Part shown: in pieces, positions 17,413-25,819 of the stretch
Layout: every line of letters starts with the position of its first letter
Position numbering within the stretch: position 1 is the first letter of the stretch
NCBI GenBank assembly: GCA_964530225.1
Contig: CAZHBA010000103.1
Span: 1-44,644 of the forward strand
Source of the DNA: CAZHBA01 sp964530225
GTDB taxonomy: Bacteria; Pseudomonadota; Alphaproteobacteria; UBA6615
Direction of reading: 5' to 3'
DNA length: 44,644 nucleotides
Notes under the pieces: model-generated
Told to the model about the DNA's origin: nothing
Database searches by the model: none
The model's input: the letters and a program-made list of their open reading frames with translations, nothing else
Translations under genes and position numbers: made by a program

Positions 17413-17601
17413 ATGAGTTTCGTCATTAATCCGTCGCGCAGCCGCGTGATCTTCGGCACCGGCACCGCTGGGCAACTCGCGGACGAAGTGGTCACCCTAG
17501 GCGCAAAACGGGCGCTAGGCACCAATCTGCGGCGCACACGCGCTTTTCTCATGAGTTCATCGATAATCACCGGCCTGCACAAAGCTAACACGATGGAATA
17601 A
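17413..17601 (+). pseudogene. Truncated maleylacetate reductase (iron-type alcohol dehydrogenase family) stump
   Basis: The first 36 or so residues (MSFVINPSRSRVIFGTGTAG, then QLADEVVTLGAKRAL) match the N-terminus of maleylacetate reductases, proteins of about 350 residues. After that point the sequence no longer resembles the family and stops at codon 63. The NAD-binding and metal-binding regions are missing. The stump lies 9 bp after the CoA-ligase gene and is cut off where the convergent copper ATPase begins, which suggests a deletion when the copper module joined this place. Maleylacetate reductase belongs to hydroxyquinol and chlorocatechol breakdown, in keeping with the operon. Confidence 0.75.
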
Positions 17602-17605
17602 ATCG

Positions 17606-19924
17606 CTACAATCTCACCTTGCGCAGGCGCAGCGCGTTGGTGATCACTGAGACCGAACTCAGGCTCATGGCCAACGCCGCGATCATCGGGTTGAGCAGCA
17701 GCTCGAACACCGGAAACAACACGCCGGCCGCCAGCGGCACGCCCAAGGTATTGTAGAAGAAGGCGAAAAAAAGGTTCTGGCGAATATTACGCAGGGTCGC
17801 CCTGCTCAGGTGGCGCGCCCGCACCAGCCCCATTAGATCACTCTTGATCAGCGTCACACCGGCGCTTTCCATCGCCACGTCGGTGCCGGCACCCATGGCG
17901 ACGCCGACATCAGCAGCGGCCAGCGCCGGGGCGTCGTTGACGCCGTCGCCAGCCATGGCCACTGTGCGGCCCGCGTCACGATAGCGCTCAACCACGGCGT
18001 TCTTGGCTTCAGGCAGCACATCGGCCTCGACCCCCTCTATGCCCAACCGGCGGGCCACCGCTTCGGCGGTGGTACGGTTGTCGCCGGTGACCATAACGAT
18101 CTCGATGCCATCGCCCTGCAGTGCAGCCAAAGCCGCCGGGGTGGTCTCCTTAACCGGATCGGCGACGCCGATGAGACCCACCACCGCATCGCCGCGAACC
18201 ACGAACATGACGGTCTCGCCGTCCCGGCGACGTTCGTCAACGCGGGCGGTCCAACCGCCATCGGCGATACCAAACGCATCGAGCAGCGCCACGTTACCCA
18301 ACGCAATCCGCATGCCGTCCGCTTCGCCGGTGACACCCTTGCCAGTGAGGGATTGAAAATGGGCCACGTTTACGGGGATAACGGCGCGCTCTTCGGCACC
18401 GGCGACGATGGCCGCAGCCAGCGGATGTTCGCTGCCGCGCTCGAGCCCAGCGGCGAAGCCAAGCAACTCGTCCTCGGAAATATCTTCGCCCGCCATTACC
18501 GAAGTCAGCCGCGGATGGCCTTCGGTCAGGGTGCCTGTCTTGTCGATAATCAGCAGATCGACCTTGGCCAGTGTCTCCAACGCCTCGGCGTCGTTCACCA
18601 GAACACCGGCCTGGGCACCTCGTCCGGTGGCCACCATGATCGAGATAGGCGTCGCCAGGCCAAGCGCGCACGGGCAGGCAATGATCAGCACCGACACGGC
18701 AGCGACAATGGCAAACGCCATGGACGGCGGCGGTCCCCAGACCGCCCAAACGATAAATGCTGCGATGGCTACAACGACAACCACCGGCACGAAAAAGGCG
18801 GCAACTAGATCGGCGAGGCGCTGGATCGGCGCGCGGCTGCGTTGGGCCTGGGCCACCTGTTGTACGATCTGCGACAACATGGCCTCAGCGCCAACCCTCT
18901 CGGCCCGCATGACAAAACCGCCGGTGCCGTTCAGCGTACCGCCTATAACACGCTCGCCCGCGGACTTTTCAACCGGAATCGATTCGCCGGTCACCATCGA
19001 CTCGTCAACGGCGCTATGGCCTTCCAGCACCTCGCCATCGACCGGGACGGCGTCGCCGGGACGCACCCGTAACCTGTCACCAGCGGTGACCTGATCCAAG
19101 GTGATTTCTTCATCCGTACCGTCGTCACGTAAGCGCCAGGCGGTTTTCGGCGCCAGGTCGAGCAAAGCGTGTAATGCCTCGCCGGTGCGTTCACGCGCGC
19201 GCAGTTCAAGCACCTGGCCGAGCAGCACTAAAACGATGATAACGGCGGCGGCTTCAAAATAGATTTCCACCCGGCCGGCGACATCGCGGAATTGGGCGGG
19301 GAAAATCTCGGGCGCAACCACCGCCACCGCGCTGTATAAGAATGCCGCGCTAGTGCCAATGGCGATCAGCGTGAACATGTTGGGGTTCCGGGTTAGGATC
19401 GACACCCAGCCACGCACAAAGAAGGGCCAGCCGCACCACAGCACCACCGGTGCCGCCAGAACGAGTTGGGTCCAGCCGAACGATGCACCGGGCAACCAGA
19501 CATGAAACGAGATACCCGATAGCATCTCGCCCATGACCATGATTAGCAGAGGCAGGACGAAGACCACGCCAACCCAGAACCGGTGGGTAAAGTTGATCAG
19601 TTCGAGATTGGGCTCGGCTTCCGCCGTCACCAACATCGGCTCCAACGCCATGCCGCAGATGAGGCAACTACCTTGCCCAACCTGGACGACTTCTGGGTGC
19701 ATGGGACAGGTGAACTCGGCGTCGGCCGAGGCATTCGCCGCGGCTTCGTGGTATGCACCGCTAAGATAATGTTCGGGATCGACGACAAACTTCGTGCGGC
19801 AGCCATTACCACAAAAATAATAAGTCTCGCCGCCATGTTTGTGGTGGTGCGGTGTTGTCGCCGAATTCACTTCCATTTTGCAGACCGGATCTATTACAGG
19901 TTCCTTTGCGTCGGCCTGGGCCAT
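17606..19924 (-). CDS. copA: Copper-type heavy-metal P1B ATPase with N-terminal YHS and heavy-metal-binding domains
   Basis: The 772-residue ATPase exports copper-group metals from the cytosol. It starts with a YHS domain (Cys15, Cys38, Cys42), then a short metal-binding domain (TCPMHPEVV at 72-80; Cys87 and Cys90), in place of classical HMA domains. Catalytic parts are complete: TGES at 312-315, CPC in IIACPCALGLATP (Cys417, Cys419), phosphorylated Asp in DKTGT at 461-465, SEHP at 498-501 and GDGVNDAPAL near 690. The C-terminal MSLSSVSVITNALRLR with two Met/Ser-rich helices is typical of Cu(I) pumps. It is last in a cueR-cytochrome-ATPase run and converges on the maleylacetate-reductase stump. 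Confidence 0.94.
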   Translation of the reverse strand: MAQADAKEPVIDPVCKMEVNSATTPHHHKHGGETYYFCGNGCRTKFVVDPEHYLSGAYHEAAANASADAEFTCPMHPEVVQVGQGSCLICGMALEPMLVTAEAEPNLELINFTHRFWVGVVFVLPLLIMVMGEMLSGISFHVWLPGASFGWTQLVLAAPVVLWCGWPFFVRGWVSILTRNPNMFTLIAIGTSAAFLYSAVAVVAPEIFPAQFRDVAGRVEIYFEAAAVIIVLVLLGQVLELRARERTGEALHALLDLAPKTAWRLRDDGTDEEITLDQVTAGDRLRVRPGDAVPVDGEVLEGHSAVDESMVTGESIPVEKSAGERVIGGTLNGTGGFVMRAERVGAEAMLSQIVQQVAQAQRSRAPIQRLADLVAAFFVPVVVVVAIAAFIVWAVWGPPPSMAFAIVAAVSVLIIACPCALGLATPISIMVATGRGAQAGVLVNDAEALETLAKVDLLIIDKTGTLTEGHPRLTSVMAGEDISEDELLGFAAGLERGSEHPLAAAIVAGAEERAVIPVNVAHFQSLTGKGVTGEADGMRIALGNVALLDAFGIADGGWTARVDERRRDGETVMFVVRGDAVVGLIGVADPVKETTPAALAALQGDGIEIVMVTGDNRTTAEAVARRLGIEGVEADVLPEAKNAVVERYRDAGRTVAMAGDGVNDAPALAAADVGVAMGAGTDVAMESAGVTLIKSDLMGLVRARHLSRATLRNIRQNLFFAFFYNTLGVPLAAGVLFPVFELLLNPMIAALAMSLSSVSVITNALRLRKVRL

Positions 19925-19940
19925 CGTTTAATCCTTCGGC

Positions 19941-20314
19941 TTAACGGGCACGGCAGTTAATCGAATCCTGCCACTGACGAATACTCGCCGGCCAGCGGCT
20001 CTTGATATACGTAAGCACTGACCAAATTTCCTCGTCGCTCAAAACGCCCTCGAATGGTGGCATATCGGACTCGATATCCAGGCCAGTAAATTCCCTGGTA
20101 CCCAGCTTGGTGATGCCGAATAACGTTGCGCTGGCAGCCGGCCATTGGGTTTGCACTGGTACCAGTTAGGCTCGCCTTCCAGGTTGGCGCTATGGCAACT
20201 GGCGCAGTTGTTGGCGTAAACCTTCGCGCCCACGACAAGCTCCTGGTTATCGGCAGCACTCGCTGGCAACGCGAGCGCCGATAACAGGGTAATTATGGCG
20301 AAACTGATTCTCAT
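19941..20314 (-). pseudogene. Class I cytochrome c, broken by internal deletion and frameshift
   Basis: The gene starts with a signal peptide (MRISFAIITLLSALALPASA) and a haem motif NNCASCHSANLEGEPNW in the frame of 20314. After PNGRLPA the frame becomes senseless. A second frame resumes as ATLFGITKLGTREFTG, followed by SDMPPFEGVLSDEEIWSVL, which carries the likely axial Met, and ends at 19941. Relatives that I recall have about 15 extra residues between these two parts, so a deletion that is not a multiple of three is more likely than one miscalled base. Its ATG overlaps the cueR stop, so it belongs to the copper operon. Confidence 0.8.
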
Positions 20315-20706
20315 TCAACTTCCGCCGCGAACTCATCGAGGATCGGACAATCGGGCCGATCGTCGCCGTGGCATTTATCAGCAAGGGTTGCCAACACATC
20401 GCGCATTTCGCCCAGCTCGGCGATCTTGCGGTCAATCTCGGCAATTCGGTTAAGCGCGATGACTTTGACGTCAGCGCTGTGACGGTCGCTATCGGTATAA
20501 AGGGACAGCAGCATCCGGCAATCGGCGATGCTAAAGCCCAGATCGCGGGCGCGATGAAGAAACCGCAGTATGTGCACATCGCGTTCAGCGTAGTCTCGAT
20601 AGCCGTTGTTGCGGCGCCGCGCCGGATCAACAAGGCTGATTTCCTCGTAATAGCGGATAGTTTTCGACGGCAGGCCAGACTGTTCCGCCGCTTGGCTAAT
20701 ATTCAT
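20311..20706 (-). CDS. cueR: Copper-responsive MerR-family regulator, CueR type
   Basis: The 131-residue protein has an N-terminal MerR helix-turn-helix (MNISQAAEQSGLPSKTIRYY), a wing (NNGYRDYAERDVHILRFLHR) and a long dimerisation helix. The C-terminal metal loop CHGDDRPDC holds two cysteines separated by seven residues, as in CueR, which binds Cu(I), Ag(I) or Au(I). It activates copper-export promoters by bending the spacer. Here the matching operator lies in front of cueR itself, so the whole cueR-cytochrome-copA run is probably induced by copper. Confidence 0.92.
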   Translation of the reverse strand: MNISQAAEQSGLPSKTIRYYEEISLVDPARRRNNGYRDYAERDVHILRFLHRARDLGFSIADCRMLLSLYTDSDRHSADVKVIALNRIAEIDRKIAELGEMRDVLATLADKCHGDDRPDCPILDEFAAEVE

Positions 20707-20771
20707 GGTGTCATCGCTTCGTTATTGGCGCGTGCCGTCGCTCACCCTTCTATTATCCTTATATGGGCAAT

Positions 20772-20794
20772 CCTTCCAGTAACTGGAAGGTCAA
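20772..20794 (-). promoter_or_regulatory. CueR-type operator and -35 element of the copper operon
   Basis: The dyad CCTTCCAGTAACTGGAAGG at 20772-20790 matches the CueR/MerR copper box closely. On the minus strand a TTGACC -35 element overlaps its edge (20794-20789), as in the E. coli copA promoter. The -10 at the expected 19-base spacing is weak; TATAAG lies six bases further. It lies 66 bp upstream of the cueR start. Confidence 0.8.
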
Positions 20795-20813
20795 GCGGTG
20801 CGGCAAATTGCCC

Positions 20814-21172
20814 TTATTTGACGTGCCCGCGCACCGCAACCGTCATTTCGCCGATAGCCACCACTAGTTCCACTTCGTGGTCGTTACGGCGATCGGGAAA
20901 GCGCACCGGTACACCTTTGCCCGGTCGCACCAGCGAGCTGTTCGACTTAAGAAACAGACCACAATAGTCGATCGTTTTGATGTCGCGGCCGAGGTTGATT
21001 TCGGCATCGGCGCGCGCTTCATCGAGATGTTTTTGTAGTTGACTGGCGCGGCAATAATCTTTGACGGGTTCGCGACCGGGCTTTTCAGCGTGACGCGGTC
21101 AAGATCGATCGGCGTGGCAGCATTAGCATAACCGCATGATTTACTTTCCCCGCTAGATTCAGTAATCGCCAT
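20814..21172 (-). pseudogene. Fumarylacetoacetate hydrolase family remnant
   Basis: The start at 21172 follows the monooxygenase stop after one base. LDRVTLKSPVANPSKIIAAP then VNYK match the N-terminal part of FAH-family proteins. At a run of five A on the coding strand (21034-21030) the frame breaks; the neighbouring frame continues as HLDEARADAEINLGRDIKTI, YCGLFLKSNSSLVRPGKG and RRNDHEVELVVAIGEM, ending at TAA 20816-20814. The catalytic C-terminal half is missing: only VAIGEM then TVAVRG remain where the family has over 100 more residues. It is therefore a truncated remnant. The family includes fumarylpyruvate hydrolase, which would follow gentisate cleavage. Confidence 0.78.
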
Positions 21173-21173
21173 G

Positions 21174-22235
21174 TCAGTTAGCACCCTTGAGCTTGGGCAT
21201 CACCTCGGCGGCGAAAAGGCGGATCGATTTTTGCGCCAGATCGAGTGGCAAGTCGTGGAAATTGACCTGCAGCGAGGCAATCTCGAAATCGCCGACGAGC
21301 TTTTGGTAATCACTAACCTGGTCGTTAATCTGGTCAGGCGTGCCGACCCATGCCGCACCCTTTTCGACCTGGCTCTCGAACGTCTCCTTCGCCAGATCGG
21401 CGATCAGCTTGTCGTAGCCGGCATAGTCGTCCGATGACGCACCGCTGACCCAGTCCGACGCCGCATCGACTAGCGAGGCGAGATAATTATTGATGCGTTC
21501 GCGGGCGTGGACCACCGCTTCGTCGGCATCGGGCCAGCAGAACATGTGGAAGGCCAACATGACGCGGCCTTCGCCCGAGTGTCCGGTGGATTTCCACGCC
21601 TCCCGGTAAAGCCCGATGAGCTCGGCCATGCGGCCACCTGACAGTGGTATGGCCATCACCGCATTGCCTGCCTTACCAGCGTTGACGAAGGATTCAGGCG
21701 TCGCGAAGGCAGCGATCCAAAACGGCGGGTGGGGCGTTTGCGTCGGCCGGGGATAAGATGTCGTCGCCGGAAAACTGTGGAAATCGCCATCCGACGCAAA
21801 TCCCTCGGTTTCCAGCAGGCCCTGGATTTGCTCCATGCCTTCGGCGAACCGTTCCTTGCTTTCGTCGAGCGACATGCCGAAGCGGGCAAATTCGTGCGGC
21901 AGGAAGGCGCGCGCGAATCCGACTTCGACCCGGCCACCGGATATGGCGTCGAGCATGCCAATCTCACCCGCCAATTTCAGTGGACTATTGAAAATCGGCA
22001 GTATGGCGCCGGTTATCAGGCGCGCCTTTTTCGTACGTTGGGAAGCCGCTGTAAGAAACACGATCGGATTAGGGCTGTAGCCCCCATAGGGGTGGAAATA
22101 ATGCTCGACGATGCGCACATGCGAATAGTCGAGCTCGTCGGCCAGCGCCACTAATGCCAGGCACTCGTCGAAATACTGATCTGCCGGCTTAATGTCCGGT
22201 CCCACGCAGGGGAAAAACTGCATACCGAATTTCAT
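21174..22235 (-). CDS. Luciferase-like (LLM class) flavin-dependent monooxygenase
   Basis: The start at 22235 (MKFGMQFFP) has GGGAGG five bases upstream; the ORF extends 11 codons further but without support. The 353-residue product shows the bacterial luciferase-like TIM-barrel pattern: DYSHVRIVEHYFHPYGGYSP, RLITGAILPIFNSPLKLAGE, LDAISGGRVEVGFARAF and WVGTPDQINDQVSDY. These enzymes use FMNH2 from a separate reductase and oxygen to oxidise organic substrates. The adjoining FAH remnant suggests a former two-gene catabolic unit. Substrate unknown. Confidence 0.9.
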   Translation of the reverse strand: MKFGMQFFPCVGPDIKPADQYFDECLALVALADELDYSHVRIVEHYFHPYGGYSPNPIVFLTAASQRTKKARLITGAILPIFNSPLKLAGEIGMLDAISGGRVEVGFARAFLPHEFARFGMSLDESKERFAEGMEQIQGLLETEGFASDGDFHSFPATTSYPRPTQTPHPPFWIAAFATPESFVNAGKAGNAVMAIPLSGGRMAELIGLYREAWKSTGHSGEGRVMLAFHMFCWPDADEAVVHARERINNYLASLVDAASDWVSGASSDDYAGYDKLIADLAKETFESQVEKGAAWVGTPDQINDQVSDYQKLVGDFEIASLQVNFHDLPLDLAQKSIRLFAAEVMPKLKGAN

Positions 22236-22368
22236 GGATCCTCCCAAACTGGCCATTTGGCCTTGCAACCTCGAAGGGGCTTACTCAACTTACTGGCATT
22301 CCCCTCTGACCTAGAACAGTGACCGGCCAGCCTGTTGTCTTGCCATGATCCTAAAGGCCGGGGGTGCT

Positions 22369-22922
22369 ATGCAAGTCCCATTACGAATCAATTTTCTGAA
22401 TATGAACCGCTCGGATACGGTCGAGACAAAGGTCCGTGAACGCGCAGAAAAACTCGAGCAGTCCTTTCCTCGGATTACCGGATACCGGGTTACCGTTGCC
22501 TCCCCCTATCACCACCACCGCAAAGGAAAGTTCCACGGGGTCTACATCGACGTCGATGTTCTGGGCAAGCGTATCCTGGTCAATCATACCGGCTCCAAGA
22601 ACCAAGCCCACGAAGATGTTTACGTTACCCTCCGCGACGCCTTCGACGCGGCGCGGCGGCAATTGGAGGACCACGCCCGCAAAGTTAGGCAGAAGGTCAA
22701 GCACCACGAGGAGGCAACCCACGGCGCCATCGTGCGGCTGTTCGATTACGGGACTACGGGTTTATCGAACTATTCGACGGTCAGGAGATTTATTTCCACC
22801 GTAATAGCGTCACCGACGAGGGGTTCGACAAACTGGAAGTTAGCCAGGAGGTGCGGCTGGAAATCGCCGAGGGCGAAAGCACCAACGGGCCGCGGGCGAC
22901 CACGGTTGGTCGAGGCCGTTAG
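22369..22922 (+). pseudogene. Ribosome hibernation factor (HPF/RaiA domain plus cold-shock-like tail), frameshifted
   Basis: The start at 22369 (MQVPLRINFLNMNRSDTVE) matches HPF-like proteins, which bind the 30S subunit and silence ribosomes. About 125 codons read well to HGAIVRLFDY. Near 22748 the frame shifts; a neighbouring frame continues as GFIELFDGQEIYFHRNSVTD, then EGFDKLEVSQEVRLEIAEGE, which is a cold-shock-type domain, and stops at TAG 22920-22922. Adding one base in TACGGGACTACGGG restores DY-x-DYGFIE. The joined protein of about 184 residues is the HPF-CSD architecture I recall in alphaproteobacteria. The repeated TACGGG motif could have promoted slippage or a base-calling error. 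Confidence 0.8.
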
Positions 22923-23061
22923 TAACAACAACCGGGCGGAAAGCCTGTTTCTGCGATTGAACGTTCTGCGCGTTAGCCGCCACAGAGATCGCCATGGCAA
23001 CAACCAGGATCAAAGCGAATAGGCGCGTGAAGAAAGTTATGTTTAGTCAGTAGAGTCTCAT
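22923..23061 (-). pseudogene. Possible remnant of a secreted protein's signal peptide
   Basis: On the minus strand an ATG at 23061 is followed after three codons by TGA and then by NITFFTRLFALILVVAMAIS, VAANAQ, a convincing signal peptide with an AxA site, and NVQSQKQAFRPVVV. The frame soon runs into the tail of the hibernation-factor gene. No mature domain is visible. It may be the N-terminal leftover of an exported protein; chance is also possible. The remaining bases up to 23187 hold only the ribosome site of the next gene. Confidence 0.3.
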
Positions 23062-23187
23062 TGTTCGAGAATACCGCCGGCAGGCTATGAGTGAAAGGAT
23101 CGCGCCGTTCACTTGACCGCGACCAACCGGTTGCCGCACGCTGTAGCCCGCTGTCAACGATCGAACGTCCCCTAAGAGGAAGCAACG

Positions 23188-24120
23188 ATGTCAGATACCA
23201 TCCGCGTAATCGAATTTCCCAGCACCGGTGTCCTGCCGCACCATGTTGCTATCGAGCGCGGTTTTTTTGAGACCGAGGGCCTAAACGTGGAAATTACGGC
23301 GACACCCAATTCGGTATTTCAGATAACCAATTTGATCGACGGCAACTTCGAGATCGCCGGTACCGCCATCGACAATATCATCGCCTATCAGGAAGGCCAG
23401 GGGGTCGCGAAGCTGTCACGCGAACCCGATCTGTTCGCCTTCATGGGGGCCACCCAGGTCAATCTGGGACTGACGGTGCAAGCGGATATCGCCGACTACA
23501 GCGACCTCAAAGGGACGACGCTCGCCGTAGACGCTTTGTCGACCGGGTTCGCCTTTCAACTGCGCGAAATGCTCAAAATTAACGGCATCGGCCTCGATGA
23601 GTATGAGCTCATCCCGGTCGGTGCCACCAAGGCGCGATTGGAATCACTGGTTGCCGGCGAGCATGCGGGTGCGTTGCTCAATCCGCCTTTTACCGAATTC
23701 GGCGAGGCTGCCGGCCTGCACGTCATCGACTATAGCCAGGAAGCCCTACCGCCCTGCCAGATCGGCGTCATGGGGGCCTGTCGCGGTTGGGCCGAGGCCA
23801 ACCCGCAAGCGCTCAAAAGCTTTATCCGCAGCGAGTTGCGCGCGATCGACTGGATTATCGACCCAGCCAACGCCGACGCCGCCACCGACACCCTGCAGCG
23901 CAATATGCAGGGCATGGACCGGGCCGGCGCCGAAGCAGCAATGCGGATCGTGCTCGACCCCGATTTCGGGCTGGCCGGCAGCGACGTGATAAACGAAGCC
24001 GGAGTAACGACCATTTTGGCGTTACGCAGCAAGTTCGGTGAGCCACAAAAAGATCTCACCAATTCGGCGCGTTATATCGATTTAACGTATTACTATACCG
24101 CCAAAGCGAGCCTTGCCTGA
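23188..24120 (+). CDS. NMT1/SsuA-like substrate-binding protein without signal peptide
   Basis: The 310-residue protein has the type II periplasmic binding fold of the NMT1/SsuA/TauA group: LPHHVAIERGFFETEGLNVE at the N-terminus, DLKGTTLAVDALSTGFAFQL in the middle and GALLNPPFTEFGEAAGLHVI in the second lobe. It begins directly with the first strand (MSDTIRVIEFPSTG) and has no signal peptide, although a GAGGAAG ribosome site fixes the start. No ABC permease or ATPase gene is nearby. It may be cytosolic, acting as a pyrimidine-synthesis-like or catabolic enzyme or as a binding partner. The VOC gene overlaps its stop by one base, so the two are coupled. Confidence 0.85.
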   Translation: MSDTIRVIEFPSTGVLPHHVAIERGFFETEGLNVEITATPNSVFQITNLIDGNFEIAGTAIDNIIAYQEGQGVAKLSREPDLFAFMGATQVNLGLTVQADIADYSDLKGTTLAVDALSTGFAFQLREMLKINGIGLDEYELIPVGATKARLESLVAGEHAGALLNPPFTEFGEAAGLHVIDYSQEALPPCQIGVMGACRGWAEANPQALKSFIRSELRAIDWIIDPANADAATDTLQRNMQGMDRAGAEAAMRIVLDPDFGLAGSDVINEAGVTTILALRSKFGEPQKDLTNSARYIDLTYYYTAKASLA

Positions 24121-24974
24121 TGATCGAACTCGTCGATATTCGTTATTGCCGGCTCGGCACCGGCGATTTGGAGGGCGCGGTACGGTTCGCCACCGAGACG
24201 GTCGGGCTTGAACTAGTCGGCCGCAAAAACGGCGCTGCCTATGTGCGCGGCGACGACCGCGACCATAATATCTGTTATTTCGAAGGCGATGTGGCCGATC
24301 AAACGCTGGGGTTCGAGGTGCGCACCTTCGACGAACTCGATGCCGCCGAAGCCGCTCTGCAGACCGCCGGGCTACAAACAAAGCGCGGCAGCGACAATGA
24401 TGCCGCAGCGCGGCGCTGCATGGATTTCATTAATTTCAAGGATCCGACAGGAAATTCCATAGATCTGGTGGTGCGGCCGTTCCATTCCGGCAACCGTTAC
24501 TTCCCCTCGCGCGATGCCGGTATCACCGAATTTAGCCATGTGGGCTTGAAGACGACAGACTCGGCGCGCGACGAAACGTTTTGGACCAGCCAATTCAACA
24601 TTCGCGTCAACGACCGCATTGGCCCGACGCCGTTGATGTCATTCGATGCGGTGCACCACCGCATCGCGCTGTTCCCGACCGATCACGCCGGCGTTCAGCA
24701 CATTAATTTTCAGACCGCGACCATCGACGATATCATGCGGTCTTACTACTTCTTCCGCGACCGCCAGGTGCACATCAGCTTTGGCCCCGGCCGACACGCC
24801 ACCTCGGGTGCTATGTTCCTCTACTATGACGGCCCAGACGGCATGACTTATGAATATTCGTCGGGCGTTCGCATGGTCGACGATACCTGGCGTCCCCGCC
24901 AATTTCCATTTACCGCCGAATCGTTCTGCGTTTGGGGCTCGCAGCCCGATATCGAAGAATTTCAGGCCAATTAG
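24120..24974 (+). CDS. VOC-superfamily protein resembling extradiol dioxygenases
   Basis: The 284-residue protein has two vicinal-oxygen-chelate modules. The N-terminal one begins DIRYCRLGTGDLEGAVRFAT; the C-terminal one has EFSHVGLKTTDSARDETFWT, with HVG as the first metal His, then VQHINFQTATIDDIM with the second His and YYDGPDGMTYEYSSGV with the Glu. This is the metal triad spacing of type I extradiol dioxygenases such as 2,3-dihydroxybiphenyl dioxygenase. It probably cleaves or isomerises an aromatic or related substrate using Fe or Mn. It overlaps the binding-protein stop and precedes the LOG gene by 23 bp. Confidence 0.87.
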   Translation: MIELVDIRYCRLGTGDLEGAVRFATETVGLELVGRKNGAAYVRGDDRDHNICYFEGDVADQTLGFEVRTFDELDAAEAALQTAGLQTKRGSDNDAAARRCMDFINFKDPTGNSIDLVVRPFHSGNRYFPSRDAGITEFSHVGLKTTDSARDETFWTSQFNIRVNDRIGPTPLMSFDAVHHRIALFPTDHAGVQHINFQTATIDDIMRSYYFFRDRQVHISFGPGRHATSGAMFLYYDGPDGMTYEYSSGVRMVDDTWRPRQFPFTAESFCVWGSQPDIEEFQAN

Positions 24975-24997
24975 GACGAACAACCGGACCTGCGCCG

Positions 24998-25813
24998 ATG
25001 TCTAAAAAACTGACCCCGCCCGCCAAGGCTTACGAAAACCAGGAATTCCTGCACAGCCGCGACGGTCGCGCACTGCGCATTCTGGCGGAGTATTGCGAAC
25101 CCTTAAGCCGGCTCGCCCACTACAACGTGACCGACACCGTGGTATTCATGGGCTCAGCGCGCCTGGCCTCAGCCAACGATGCCGCCAAGGCGGTCGCCGC
25201 CGCCAAAAGCGGCAAAGAGGACGCGGCGGCAGCCCAAAAAATGATGGAAATGTCGGTTTATTACGAGGCCGCACGCGACCTCGCCCATCGCCTGACCGAA
25301 TGGTCGAAGGGTTTGGGCGAGGATGGGCGACGCTTCGTGGTGTGCACCGGCGGCGGACCGGGCATCATGGAAGCAGCCAACCGCGGTGCCTCGGAAGCAG
25401 GGGGTCTCAATGTGGGGTTCACCATCTCGCTGCCGTTCGAGGAATCCGAAAACCCCTATATCAGCCGCGAATTGGATTTTCACTTCCATTATTTTTTCAT
25501 GCGTAAATTTTGGTTCTTGTATCTGGCTAAGGCAATGATCTTTTTCCCCGGTGGCTTCGGTACCCTCGACGAACTGTTCGAGACCTTGACTCTCGTCCAG
25601 ACCCATAAGATACGCAAGAAAGTACCGATGGTTCTGTTCGGCTCTTCGTTCTGGGAAAAGGTGGTTGACCTAGACGCGCTGGTCGAATTCGGCACCATCA
25701 GCCGCGAAGATTTAGACCTGCTGCTCCACACCGATTCGGTCGATGATGCATTCGATTTTGTCACGAAGGAGCTGATGGAGTATGCCATAGATAAACCGGG
25801 GGCGATGCTTTAG
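24998..25813 (+). CDS. LOG family protein (nucleoside monophosphate phosphoribohydrolase type)
   Basis: The start at 24998 (MSKKLTPPAKAYENQEFL) lies after the VOC stop; the longer frame from 24932 overlaps that gene. The 271-residue protein has the Rossmann-like LOG fold with VVFMGSARLASANDA, VVCTGGGPGIMEAANRGASE and the signature PGGFGTLDELFETLTL. LOG proteins release free base from nucleoside 5'-monophosphates such as cytokinin ribotides; bacterial roles are often purine salvage. It is longer than plant LOGs, like the group of about 270-290 residues. The SelW-like gene starts six bases after its stop. Confidence 0.88.
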   Translation: MSKKLTPPAKAYENQEFLHSRDGRALRILAEYCEPLSRLAHYNVTDTVVFMGSARLASANDAAKAVAAAKSGKEDAAAAQKMMEMSVYYEAARDLAHRLTEWSKGLGEDGRRFVVCTGGGPGIMEAANRGASEAGGLNVGFTISLPFEESENPYISRELDFHFHYFFMRKFWFLYLAKAMIFFPGGFGTLDELFETLTLVQTHKIRKKVPMVLFGSSFWEKVVDLDALVEFGTISREDLDLLLHTDSVDDAFDFVTKELMEYAIDKPGAML

Positions 25814-25819
25814 AGACTA

